DNA from: Enterococcus canis NBRC 100695
Lineage (GTDB): Bacteria > Bacillota > Bacilli > Lactobacillales > Enterococcaceae
DNA: 64,000 bases
Assembly: GCF_001544375.1 (NCBI RefSeq)
Contig: NZ_BCQJ01000001.1
Location: 232,275-296,274, forward strand
Reading direction: 5' to 3'
Part shown: positions 1 through 7,518 of the stretch, piece by piece
How the letters are laid out: each line of letters starts with the position of its first letter
Numbering within the stretch: position 1 is the first letter of the stretch
Notes under the pieces: generated by a model
What the model was told of the DNA's origin: nothing
What the model saw: the letters and a program-made list of their open reading frames with translations, nothing else
The model's database searches: none
Made by a program: the position numbers and the translations under genes

Positions 1-237
1 AGAAAGTTGCAACCCGTCGTCTGCCTTCAATGACCATTCCGTGCGATTATTCGGATCAGCGAACCATTGCTTTGCTTCATAGAATGGATCGTTTTCTTTG
101 GTCGAGGCATCAGCTTCAGACAAAAAATCTTTTGGTGCAGGAACGACAGCATACTGATAAAAATACAAGCCCGCCCCTACTAAAGCCACCGTCAATGCAG
201 CCACGACTCCAACTGTTACTTTTTTCCATAACTTCAT
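1..237 (-). CDS. membrane-anchored protein, N-terminal fragment (possible alpha/beta hydrolase)
   Basis: Seventy-nine codons are open from an ATG at 237 to the window edge, so the C-terminal part is missing. A GAGGGGGAG ribosome binding site lies just upstream. The product starts MKLWKKVTV, has one hydrophobic segment (about residues 6-28) that would anchor it in the membrane with the rest outside, then an acidic stretch with FYEAKQWF. This start resembles the N-terminus of secreted or anchored alpha/beta hydrolases of enterococci and lactobacilli, but no catalytic motif is inside the window, so function is not established. Confidence 0.6.
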   Translation of the reverse strand, partial: MKLWKKVTVGVVAALTVALVGAGLYFYQYAVVPAPKDFLSEADASTKENDPFYEAKQWFADPNNRTEWSLKADDGLQLS

Positions 238-258
238 GTTTTCTCCCCCTCAGCCGTT

Positions 259-287
259 ATTGTAATGAAAAACCAAGAGAAGGTAAA
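259..287 (-). promoter_or_regulatory. sigma-A promoter of the truncated membrane protein gene
   Basis: On the minus strand TTTACC (-35) and TACAAT (-10) are separated by 17 bases. The -10 lies about 20 bases upstream of the ATG at 237. Confidence 0.6.
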
Positions 288-292
288 TAGAA

Positions 293-336
293 AAATCGTC
301 AAACTCTGCTAAATCTCAGAATTCGACGATTTTTTT
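293..336 (-). terminator. Rho-independent terminator after the DUF368 gene
   Basis: AAATCGTC and GACGATTT arms form a hairpin with a U-run on the minus strand, starting at the stop codon of the DUF368 gene. Confidence 0.75.
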
Positions 337-1174
337 ATTTATACTTTTCTTCTAATTTACTCATCCATAAGCCTAGTGCTAAACCAACTAAAAACAGGAT
401 CAAGCTAATAACGCCAGTCATAAATGTAAAGCCTGCATAGTCTGCCACCGGTGGGATAACAATCAAAATGGTGGAAGCTAGGACAATCCCGATAATAAAG
501 TGGTACACTCGCAAATGGTAATGGGCCAACAAATATTCCATTCCCTTGGAGAAAAGGAGCATGGCAATGATTCCCCCAATAGCGATAGGTAAAAACACAC
601 CGACAATATCAAAGCTCTTAAAGCCTTTTAGCATCGGATCAAACAAGCCTAACACTAAGAGTAGATTGGAAGGACTCAAACCGGGAACCAGCACACCTAA
701 CGCAATTAGCGCACCCGCTAATATAAATCCTAAGAAGTTGGCTGGAACCGTACCAAAAATCCGGTCCATAAAAACTAAGAATAAGAAACCAACTACAAAC
801 GTGCCAATTAACCAGCTATAATCAATAGTATCACGTTTTTTATGCAGGGTTGACTCTTTAAAAAGAGCTGGTAAGGTACCAATAATGGCCCCGGCAAAGC
901 CCCAAAGAACCATAATCTGGTAATGCTGAAGGAGCCATTCTAACGGCTTAGACAGTAGCCCAATCCCCACGATTCCGCCGATTCCAACCGGTAGGAAAAA
1001 GAGAAAATTCTCTTTAAAATTTTTGCTCAAATGAGCCATAAAATGGAGCATACGCTCGTATATTCCTAAAATTGCTGCTAACACACCGCCTGAAACACCA
1101 GGCAAAATGAAACCAAGGGCAATAATAACCCCTTTGATAAATCGCGAAAAAACACTTTCTCTTCTTTCGTTCAT
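335..1174 (-). CDS. popT: DUF368 membrane protein, probable undecaprenyl-phosphate translocase
   Basis: A 279-residue polytopic membrane protein with about eight hydrophobic segments. It has the DUF368 N-terminal signature FILPGVSGGVLAAILGIYE and a second half with related spacing (GVLVPGLSPSNLLL), giving the internal pseudo-symmetry of this family. DUF368 proteins (PopT) are reported to return undecaprenyl phosphate across the membrane for envelope polymer synthesis; the role here is inferred from the family. The start is supported by AAAGGAG eight bases before the ATG. The gene is monocistronic, with its own terminator and facing no co-directional partner closely. Confidence 0.8.
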   Translation of the reverse strand: MNERRESVFSRFIKGVIIALGFILPGVSGGVLAAILGIYERMLHFMAHLSKNFKENFLFFLPVGIGGIVGIGLLSKPLEWLLQHYQIMVLWGFAGAIIGTLPALFKESTLHKKRDTIDYSWLIGTFVVGFLFLVFMDRIFGTVPANFLGFILAGALIALGVLVPGLSPSNLLLVLGLFDPMLKGFKSFDIVGVFLPIAIGGIIAMLLFSKGMEYLLAHYHLRVYHFIIGIVLASTILIVIPPVADYAGFTFMTGVISLILFLVGLALGLWMSKLEEKYK

Positions 1175-1292
1175 TTTTTTCTCCTTTCAATCATATCTTA
1201 ATCAGCATAGCAGAAGAAAAAGGTGTACGCTAGTTCTATTACCTTTTTTTAATTTTTAGTTGAAGACTTCTCTATATCGTTACTGTATCTAT

Positions 1293-1328
1293 AAAAAAGG
1301 TTCGAAACAATCACGTTTCGAACCTTTT
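1293..1328 (-). terminator. terminator after the flavoprotein gene
   Basis: AAAAGGTTCGAAAC pairs with GTTTCGAACCTTTT around a short loop and is followed by T residues on the minus strand. Confidence 0.8.
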
Positions 1329-1338
1329 CGTTAAGGAA

Positions 1339-2859
1339 CTATTCTTTTGCGAAAGCCGCCGATTGTTCACCAGCTTGACGTCCAAAAATAATAATATCGG
1401 CAACAGCGTTCCCACCGATGCGGTTTTGACCATGCAAACCGCCAGTTACTTCACCAGCCGCGTATAGACCTGGAATTGTTTTACCGTCTTCTTTTAAGAC
1501 TTGCGTATTGGTATTGATTTTAACACCACCCATTGTATGGTGGATACCTGGTGCAATTTTAATAGCATAGAAAGGACCTTTTGATAAGTCGTGATCCATC
1601 GCCGTCGTTCTGCCAAACTCGCTGTCATCTTTATCAGCTACAGCTTTGTTCCATTTTTCAACGGTTGTTTTTAACGTTGTTGGGGCTACATCGATTTCTT
1701 TTGCTAATGCTTCAATACTGTCACCAGTTTTAACAAAACCTTGTTCGTCATAGAAATCAATAGCTTTGACCCGTTCTCTGACACCTGCATCAAAAATCAA
1801 GTAAGCTGATTTTTCTGGTAGGTCAATGATTGCTTGGGACACTTTATCGCGAGTTTCCATTTCATTAAAGAAACGATTTCCCTCTTGAGAAACCAAGATC
1901 GCGCCTTCACCACGAACTGCTTCAGTAATCAAAAAGGCTTTATCTTGTTGAACAGTTGGATGAATTTGGATTTGATCCAAATCAACGGTCGCTCCACCAA
2001 GCTCTTGAATCATTTTGATACCGTCACCAGTACTACCAGCTTGGTTGGTAGAAACATAACCTTTTAATTCAGGTTTATATTTTTCCACCATATCCATATT
2101 AGCACCAAAACCACCAGTGGCTACCACAACTGCTTTCGCTGTAATATCTTTTGGTTGTTCCCCCTGAATCGTTACCTTAACACCATTGACTTGACCGTCT
2201 TTTTCATTAATCTTAGTCACGTCCGCATTTACGAATAAAGGAATTTCCCGTTCATGGACATTGCGTACTAGACCATCAACTAAATATTCACCAACAGCCG
2301 AGCCATCTTCTGGACGGTGAGTCCGTTTAACGCTCATGCCGCCAGTAGTTGTTAAATTGTTCAGGCGGATACCCATTGAATCTAACCAATCAATGGCCGA
2401 TGCTGAGTGATCAACAAAGTAGCGCAGCAATTCTTTATCATTCGTACCGCCGCCACCTTTTAAGGTTTCTTCATAGAATAAATCGTTGCTATCTTCAATG
2501 CCTTGTTCCTTTTGGAATTTCGTTTCAGAAGCATTCATCCCGGCTGAGGCTTTGACAGTATTCCCACCAGCAACAGGCATTTTTTCGAAGATAACCGGAT
2601 TCATTCCAGACTCTTTTGCTTGGATCGCTGCAGCCATTCCGGCTCCGCCTGAACCAACGATGACGATATCATAGCTATCCTTTAATTCACTTGGATCTGT
2701 GTATTCTTGTTGAGAAGCACCAGAGGTTACTTCACTAGTCGAAGTGCTAGCTTGTGAACTACTTTGTGAAGAACTTGCAGTAGTCCCACCATTTCCACAA
2801 CCAGCCACCGTCAATAAAATCGTTGCTGCAACAGCAATCTTTGAGAAAACTTTTTTCAT
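1339..2859 (-). CDS. fumarate reductase-like flavoprotein, lipoprotein
   Basis: A 506-residue protein with a lipoprotein signal peptide (lipobox TVAGC, mature Cys near residue 21), a Ser/Thr-rich linker to about residue 55, then a flavocytochrome-c type FAD domain. The dinucleotide-binding motif IVIVGSGGAGMAAA is at about residues 65-78. Active-site blocks of the fumarate/urocanate reductase family are visible: IHPT, EAVRGEGAILV (acid Arg), HHTMGGV and GQNRIGGNA. It should reduce an unsaturated organic acid outside the membrane, probably fumarate or a related acceptor. Many secreted relatives carry an FMN-binding domain that receives extracytosolic electrons; none is present here, so a separate electron donor is needed. 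It stands alone behind a strong promoter. Confidence 0.82.
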   Translation of the reverse strand: MKKVFSKIAVAATILLTVAGCGNGGTTASSSQSSSQASTSTSEVTSGASQQEYTDPSELKDSYDIVIVGSGGAGMAAAIQAKESGMNPVIFEKMPVAGGNTVKASAGMNASETKFQKEQGIEDSNDLFYEETLKGGGGTNDKELLRYFVDHSASAIDWLDSMGIRLNNLTTTGGMSVKRTHRPEDGSAVGEYLVDGLVRNVHEREIPLFVNADVTKINEKDGQVNGVKVTIQGEQPKDITAKAVVVATGGFGANMDMVEKYKPELKGYVSTNQAGSTGDGIKMIQELGGATVDLDQIQIHPTVQQDKAFLITEAVRGEGAILVSQEGNRFFNEMETRDKVSQAIIDLPEKSAYLIFDAGVRERVKAIDFYDEQGFVKTGDSIEALAKEIDVAPTTLKTTVEKWNKAVADKDDSEFGRTTAMDHDLSKGPFYAIKIAPGIHHTMGGVKINTNTQVLKEDGKTIPGLYAAGEVTGGLHGQNRIGGNAVADIIIFGRQAGEQSAAFAKE

Positions 2860-2888
2860 TTTTATCCCCCTAAACTTTTATCGCTCTG

Positions 2889-2917
2889 ACTATAACAGTT
2901 ATTTTGTGAAGTTTCAA
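2889..2917 (-). promoter_or_regulatory. sigma-A promoter of the flavoprotein gene
   Basis: TTGAAA and TATAGT are separated by 17 bases on the minus strand, about 30 bases before the start codon. Confidence 0.75.
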
Positions 2918-3095
2918 TCAATCTTTTAGTGAAATCGACTTTTTTAATTAATTTAAGCAGGTTCTTTGACTATATTTGATCAAATAGTGTCTGCCGCTAG
3001 AATTTTTGTACCAAATGGTATACTGAAAAAAAGTGCGATAAAAGATGAACGCTTTCGGATAAGCGTTACATTTATTTATAGGAGGAGTGAAACAA

Positions 3096-3968
3096 ATGGA
3101 ATGTTTACTGATTATCAATCCCAGCTCTGGTGGTGAAGAAGCTCAAGAATACCGTGAAAAAATCGAGAATCGTCTTCGTTCATTATTCGATACTGTACAA
3201 ATCCGTGAAACAGAAGGTGCTGGCGATGCCAAGAAGTTTGCTGCTGAAGCCGCAGCTGCGAAAGTCGATAGTGTCTTTGCAATGGGTGGCGATGGCACCG
3301 TCAATGAAGCCATCTCTGGTTTAGCTGAAAAAGAATTTCGTCCTAAATTTGGCTTTTTCCCTTTAGGAACGGTCAATGACTTAGCTCGCGCGTTAGATAT
3401 CCCCCTAGATCCCAATGAAGCCATTGAACAACTGACGCTTCGGACTAAGAAGATTGATATCGGCAAAATCAACGACCACTATTTCATTAACGTCGTAGCT
3501 CTGGGCACGATTCCAGCTGCCGTCAACGAAACCGCTACTTCTGAAAAAACTAAGCTAGGCAAATTGGCCTACTTCGTGAATGGTGCTAAAGGTGTACTAA
3601 ACAACGACTATTATCAGTTTGAACTGCTTCTAGATGATAAAAAGCAGCAGATAACGTCTAGCACTCTTCTGGTTGGGCTGACAAATTCAATCGGTGGCTT
3701 TGAGGGTCTATTACCCGAGGCTGAGGTGGATGATGGCTTACTCCATTTGATTTACCTTAAGGATGAAAGCTTATTTGATACACTGAAAGCTGCTCCTGGT
3801 TTAGTAAAGGGTGTAACAGAAGAAAATCAAAATCTAGGCTATATCGCTTTTAAAGCTGGTACCATTACTGCCGACCAGAGTTTGACCGCAAATGTAGATG
3901 GCGATCCAGGCGACGAACTTCCTTTACAGCTAGCTGTATTACCGCAGCATTTGTCTGTTTATTATTAA
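3096..3968 (+). CDS. diacylglycerol kinase-family lipid kinase (YegS/BmrU type)
   Basis: A 290-residue soluble kinase of the DAGK catalytic family. Near the N-terminus are NPSSGG, then the nucleotide-binding loop GGDGTVNEAISGL (about residues 66-78) and PLGTVNDLARAL, followed by the beta-sandwich domain ending in DGDPG. It would phosphorylate a lipid such as diacylglycerol at the inner membrane face; the exact substrate is not readable. The ATG at 3096 is preferred because GGAGG lies ten bases upstream; an in-frame GTG at 3087 is only one base from the same site. An extended -10 (TGGTATACT, about 3016-3024) probably drives it. Confidence 0.85.
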   Translation: MECLLIINPSSGGEEAQEYREKIENRLRSLFDTVQIRETEGAGDAKKFAAEAAAAKVDSVFAMGGDGTVNEAISGLAEKEFRPKFGFFPLGTVNDLARALDIPLDPNEAIEQLTLRTKKIDIGKINDHYFINVVALGTIPAAVNETATSEKTKLGKLAYFVNGAKGVLNNDYYQFELLLDDKKQQITSSTLLVGLTNSIGGFEGLLPEAEVDDGLLHLIYLKDESLFDTLKAAPGLVKGVTEENQNLGYIAFKAGTITADQSLTANVDGDPGDELPLQLAVLPQHLSVYY

Positions 3969-3972
3969 ACGT

Positions 3973-4025
3973 CAAAAAGCCCGCATCAATTACTGCCATG
4001 AAAATGGCAACTGATGCGGGCTTTT
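3973..4025. terminator. bidirectional terminator between lipid kinase and ECF S-component genes
   Basis: AAAAGCCCGCATCA pairs with TGATGCGGGCTTTT. The element ends both the plus-strand lipid kinase transcript and the minus-strand B12 uptake operon. Confidence 0.8.
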
Positions 4026-4046
4026 GGGGTCCATTGTGTTCAGACT

Positions 4047-4877
4047 TTATTCTTCAATTAGACCGTATTTCTTTTTGATTCTCGCCAATTTTTCCAAAAA
4101 TGGTTTAGCTAAAACGGCTAAGAAAACCACAGTAGAGATAGCATGAACCAGATCCATCGGTGCGCCGGAAATGAAAACAGCTAACAACGATTCCTTGGTA
4201 AGGTTTGTTGTAAACATTAGTAATGACGCTGGGTTCATAATTAAACCATAAATCAGAAAAATACTAAAAAACCCAAAGGTACACAAGGAGATGCGCGTTG
4301 TTTTTAGCCAACCAAAGCGATAGAAAAGTCCGGCGATAAAACCGATCATACCAAAAGCAAACATTTGCCATGGAGTCCACGGCCCTTGGCTAAAAAACAT
4401 GTTAGAAACTAGCGCAGTCAGGCACCCCACTAGAAAACCGGTCTCTGGTCCAAAAGATATCGCACTAATAATGACGATCGCTGCGACTGGTTTAAACTGA
4501 GGTAACATGAAGAAGGCACCCCGACCTGCCACCGCTAAAGCAACTAATACGGCAATCACAATCAGCTCTCGTGCTTGCGGCTTGCGATCTTCAAAAATCA
4601 TGAAAAACGGCAACATCGAAAGAAATAGTAGAATCAAACTAATCACTAGATACTGGCGATCGCCAATTCGAATACCAAAATAAATGACAATAGGTACTAA
4701 CAACAGTAGAATCACCAAGGCCGCTTTCGTTCTTTTGCTGATGGCTTTTTTTCTAGCTGGCTCATGCCAAATTGGTACCTCAACGCTAGGCTTTAGCGCT
4801 AACTTTTTTTGTGACAACTGGGGATCTACTTGGTCCTGGTAGAATTGATCTAAGAATTTTTTTGATCCTGTAGACAT
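4047..4877 (-). CDS. ECF transporter S component, probable cobalamin binder (CbrT/CblT-like)
   Basis: A 276-residue protein: a polar cytosolic extension of about 50 residues, then roughly seven hydrophobic segments. Its core resembles substrate-binding S components of energy-coupling factor transporters (AVAGRGAFFMLPQFKPVAAI and SFGPETGFLVG, followed by QGPWTPWQMFAFGMIGFIAG, a block seen in the cobalamin/cobamide-linked group). It is the last gene of an operon headed by a cobalamin riboswitch and overlaps the ATPase gene by 28 bases, so cobalamin or a precursor is the expected substrate. The N-terminal extension, absent from minimal S components, could contact the ATPases. Substrate is inferred from context. 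Confidence 0.8.
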   Translation of the reverse strand: MSTGSKKFLDQFYQDQVDPQLSQKKLALKPSVEVPIWHEPARKKAISKRTKAALVILLLLVPIVIYFGIRIGDRQYLVISLILLFLSMLPFFMIFEDRKPQARELIVIAVLVALAVAGRGAFFMLPQFKPVAAIVIISAISFGPETGFLVGCLTALVSNMFFSQGPWTPWQMFAFGMIGFIAGLFYRFGWLKTTRISLCTFGFFSIFLIYGLIMNPASLLMFTTNLTKESLLAVFISGAPMDLVHAISTVVFLAVLAKPFLEKLARIKKKYGLIEE

Positions 4878-6526
4878 TGCGTTACCTCCTCCACCGTTAC
4901 TGCGCTAGGGAAATACCCTCTGGCCATCCGGTTGGCTGCTGTGGTATAAAAACTGTTACCAGCAAAGAAATCCTTTGCTCCTTTGGTAGTTACTACATTG
5001 CCATTAAAAAATAAGCCACAGGTATCCGCAAAATTTGCCACAAATTCCACATCATGAGAAACCATCAAAATAGTAACCCCCTGCTGTTTCAAATCCAGCA
5101 AAATTTGGCCTAAAGTCTGTTTATAGAAATCATCCAAACCTTTTGTTGGTTCATCTAGTAGTAGGATTTGCGGCCGCATCAAAAGAATTTTAGCCAAAGC
5201 CAATCGTTGTTGTTCGCCACCACTCAAATCGTAGGGATGGCGCTCAAGATAGGCCGAAAGTTGGGTTAGCTCTAAGATGCCTTCAATAGCAGTTGCTTTA
5301 GGCATATTCAGTGGATAAGCGCTGGTTTTCTTATTTTTGGGACCGTCAATGACCTCATAAAGATCCTCTAAAACCGTCTTTTTCACAAAAAGGCTTTGCG
5401 GATTTTGAGGTAATACACCTAAAAATTGGTGATAAAGCAATTGGTCACTATATTTATCAAGCGATTTCCCCGCCAAACGAATTTTGCCGCGATAAGGCTT
5501 GCGGATGCGACTGATAAGAGAAAGGGCGGTACTTTTCCCGGTTCCATTACCACCTACTAATGCGAAAAACTCGCCTTTATTCACTTGAAGAGAGAGGTCC
5601 TTGATAACATCCTCCCCTTCACGCTCGTAGCGAAACCACACATCGCGTAAGTCAATAATCGGTTCCTTAATGAATCGCCCCGTTTGAGGTGTTGCTGGTT
5701 GCGGCTGCAATTCTTGGGCATCTAGCCAGGAACGTCCTTCACGAACCGTCAATGGTAGCGCAGGACTGTCTTTCGCAATCCGCATTGGCGCTGGCATCGC
5801 AATAAATAAGTCATGATTCTTTTGCTTTAGGACCTCACCGACTTCACGGGGACTGCCGTCTGCAACTAGTTGACCGTGATCAACCAAAAGCAATTGGTCC
5901 GCCATGGGAATCACGTCTTCAAGGCGATGCTCTGTCATGAGGATGGTGGTCCCAATATCTCGATTAATTTTTTCAATCGTTGCTAGAAAATCACTGGCAG
6001 CTATTGGATCAAGCTGTGAAGTCGGTTCGTCAAGAATCAGCAACTCTGGATGGAGGGCCATAATGCTCGCTAAATTCAATAGTTGTTTTTGACCGCCCGA
6101 AAGCTCCTGGACATCTTTTTCAAACCAATGCTGAATACCAAAATAAGAGGCCATCTCTGCCACTCGTAAACGAATTGTTGGCGTGTCATAGCCGAGACTC
6201 TCTAAGCCAAAAGCTAGTTCGTGCCAGACTTTATCCGTTACAATTTGATTATCGGGATTTTGTAAAACAAACCCAATCGCGGCAGCCTGTGTTCGCTCGT
6301 CCACTTCTGCCAGTGGCTGACCTTTAAAGGCTAGTGTACCTTCCATTTGCCCATGTGGTGCTAGAGCTGGTTTCAATTGCCGCAGCAAGGTTGTCTTGCC
6401 ACTACCACTTTTACCAAATAATACATTAAAGCTGCCCTTTTCAAGGCTCAGAGAAATATTGGATAAGGCCGGGGTATTCATTCCAGGATAGAAAAAGCTA
6501 AAATTTTCGATGTTCACTAGTTTCAT
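4850..6526 (-). CDS. ECF transporter ATPase, two fused ABC domains
   Basis: A 558-residue protein holding both ATPases of an energy-coupling factor transporter. Domain 1 (about residues 1-240) has Walker A GKSGSGKTTLL, signature LSGGQKQLLNLA and Walker B LLILDEPTSQLDP. Domain 2 (about 290-535) has GGNGTGKSTALS, LSGGEQQRLALA and ILLLDEPTKGLDD. The domains are joined by a linker of about 50 residues. It powers uptake with the T and S components on either side, overlapping both genes (29 and 28 bases), which suggests translational coupling and a dedicated transporter, not one drawing on a shared housekeeping EcfAAT. Confidence 0.9.
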   Translation of the reverse strand: MKLVNIENFSFFYPGMNTPALSNISLSLEKGSFNVLFGKSGSGKTTLLRQLKPALAPHGQMEGTLAFKGQPLAEVDERTQAAAIGFVLQNPDNQIVTDKVWHELAFGLESLGYDTPTIRLRVAEMASYFGIQHWFEKDVQELSGGQKQLLNLASIMALHPELLILDEPTSQLDPIAASDFLATIEKINRDIGTTILMTEHRLEDVIPMADQLLLVDHGQLVADGSPREVGEVLKQKNHDLFIAMPAPMRIAKDSPALPLTVREGRSWLDAQELQPQPATPQTGRFIKEPIIDLRDVWFRYEREGEDVIKDLSLQVNKGEFFALVGGNGTGKSTALSLISRIRKPYRGKIRLAGKSLDKYSDQLLYHQFLGVLPQNPQSLFVKKTVLEDLYEVIDGPKNKKTSAYPLNMPKATAIEGILELTQLSAYLERHPYDLSGGEQQRLALAKILLMRPQILLLDEPTKGLDDFYKQTLGQILLDLKQQGVTILMVSHDVEFVANFADTCGLFFNGNVVTTKGAKDFFAGNSFYTTAANRMARGYFPSAVTVEEVTQCLQDQKNS

Positions 6527-7478
6527 GAGAAAAGCCCCCGGTTGTAAAATAGTATGGTAAATTGGTCTGATTAGTGACTGTCTTGGTAAGCTTGCGCCAT
6601 TGATAGTCCTCTAATAGTCCTAAAAACAAAGGTAGATTCGCCAACAGTAGAAAAGCGAAAATACCACTAAAACTACTAAAGGTTAATGGCCAGCCGCTAA
6701 TAATAATTTGTGGGTTATAGCTCACATAAAGACTGCCAGACCACCAGCTCCAGAAAAAGAGCAGGCTCGTTAGCGTTAGCCAACAAAGTAGTCCTTTATC
6801 CCGTCGATCTAAACGATATAAGGAAAAAGCAGTCCGCCCTTTTAAGCCATAGCCGCGAGCCTTCATAGAATCTGCAGTATCAATCGCATTCTCTAATGAC
6901 CAAGTAATCATAATCGAAAAAGTCGTCAACGCATGCTTCAATTTTTGCCACAAATTCCCATTAGATGCATCACGGCCAATACTCTTCTGACCATTCCGTA
7001 CCACCTGCAGCTGTTGACTAAATTTGGGAATAAACCGAAACACCATTGAGAGAATCAGTGAACTAGCAGGAATCAATCGCCCAAAGAGATAAATGAACTT
7101 GTCACTGGTCATAATTACATTATAAGTAGTGAACCAGGTTAAGGAAATTGCCAAGACCAGTGCTAAAGCCAGACCATAGACGATTGCCTCTAAAGTAACC
7201 GTATTGCCATTATTTAAATACAATAGCGGCGTCACGCCATAATGGTTGAAAGCTGGATTGACCACCGCAACCACTAACATACCTGGTAATAAAAATTTTA
7301 AATTCATCTTCATCACGGCTTTGAACCCTTTTAGTCGGACAGCGTACAGCATGCCGCTAACCAGTGAAAGGAGCAGAATTGCCGGGTGCAGACAAAACAT
7401 ACTAATACCAATCACAAGTACATAGTAAAGAAACGAAACTAGTGGATGAGTTTGTCCAAACGCATCTTTTTTCTTCAT
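6498..7478 (-). CDS. ECF transporter T component (transmembrane coupling protein)
   Basis: A 326-residue membrane protein with about six to eight hydrophobic segments. The cytosolic coupling region contains SMKARGYGLKGRTAFSLY, including the ARG-type motif of EcfT proteins, and an upstream NAIDTADSM stretch typical of CbiQ/EcfT. It links ATP hydrolysis to movement of the S component. No good ribosome binding site lies next to its ATG; instead a seven-codon ORF with a strong site ends in an ATGA overlap with this start, so translation is probably coupled. It belongs to the riboswitch-led B12 operon. Confidence 0.87.
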   Translation of the reverse strand: MKKKDAFGQTHPLVSFLYYVLVIGISMFCLHPAILLLSLVSGMLYAVRLKGFKAVMKMNLKFLLPGMLVVAVVNPAFNHYGVTPLLYLNNGNTVTLEAIVYGLALALVLAISLTWFTTYNVIMTSDKFIYLFGRLIPASSLILSMVFRFIPKFSQQLQVVRNGQKSIGRDASNGNLWQKLKHALTTFSIMITWSLENAIDTADSMKARGYGLKGRTAFSLYRLDRRDKGLLCWLTLTSLLFFWSWWSGSLYVSYNPQIIISGWPLTFSSFSGIFAFLLLANLPLFLGLLEDYQWRKLTKTVTNQTNLPYYFTTGGFSHETSEHRKF

Positions 7479-7498
7479 CTGTTTGAATGCTTAAGCAT
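7475..7498 (-). CDS. seven-codon leader ORF coupled to the ECF T component
   Basis: On the minus strand GGGAGG precedes an ATG that opens the peptide MLKHSNR. Its TGA overlaps the T-component ATG as ATGA. The T-component start has no other ribosome binding site within normal reach, since GGAGG is about 27 bases away. Reinitiation from this mini-ORF is therefore the simplest reading. The peptide itself probably has no function. Confidence 0.5.
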   Translation of the reverse strand: MLKHSNR

Positions 7499-7500
7499 TC
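7485..7500. repeat. perfect 16-bp palindrome before the T-component start
   Basis: GAATGCTTAAGCATTC is an exact palindrome over the start of the leader ORF. In RNA only a tight hairpin is possible; on DNA it could bind a dimeric protein. It may modulate translation, but nothing proves it. Confidence 0.45.
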
Positions 7501-7518
7501 TGTCCTCCCTTCATTAGG

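Noticed and set aside
30-290. Plus-strand ORF of 86 codons at the left edge
   Set aside because: It lies opposite the truncated membrane protein gene, which has a ribosome site, signal-anchor and promoter; the plus-strand frame has none of these.
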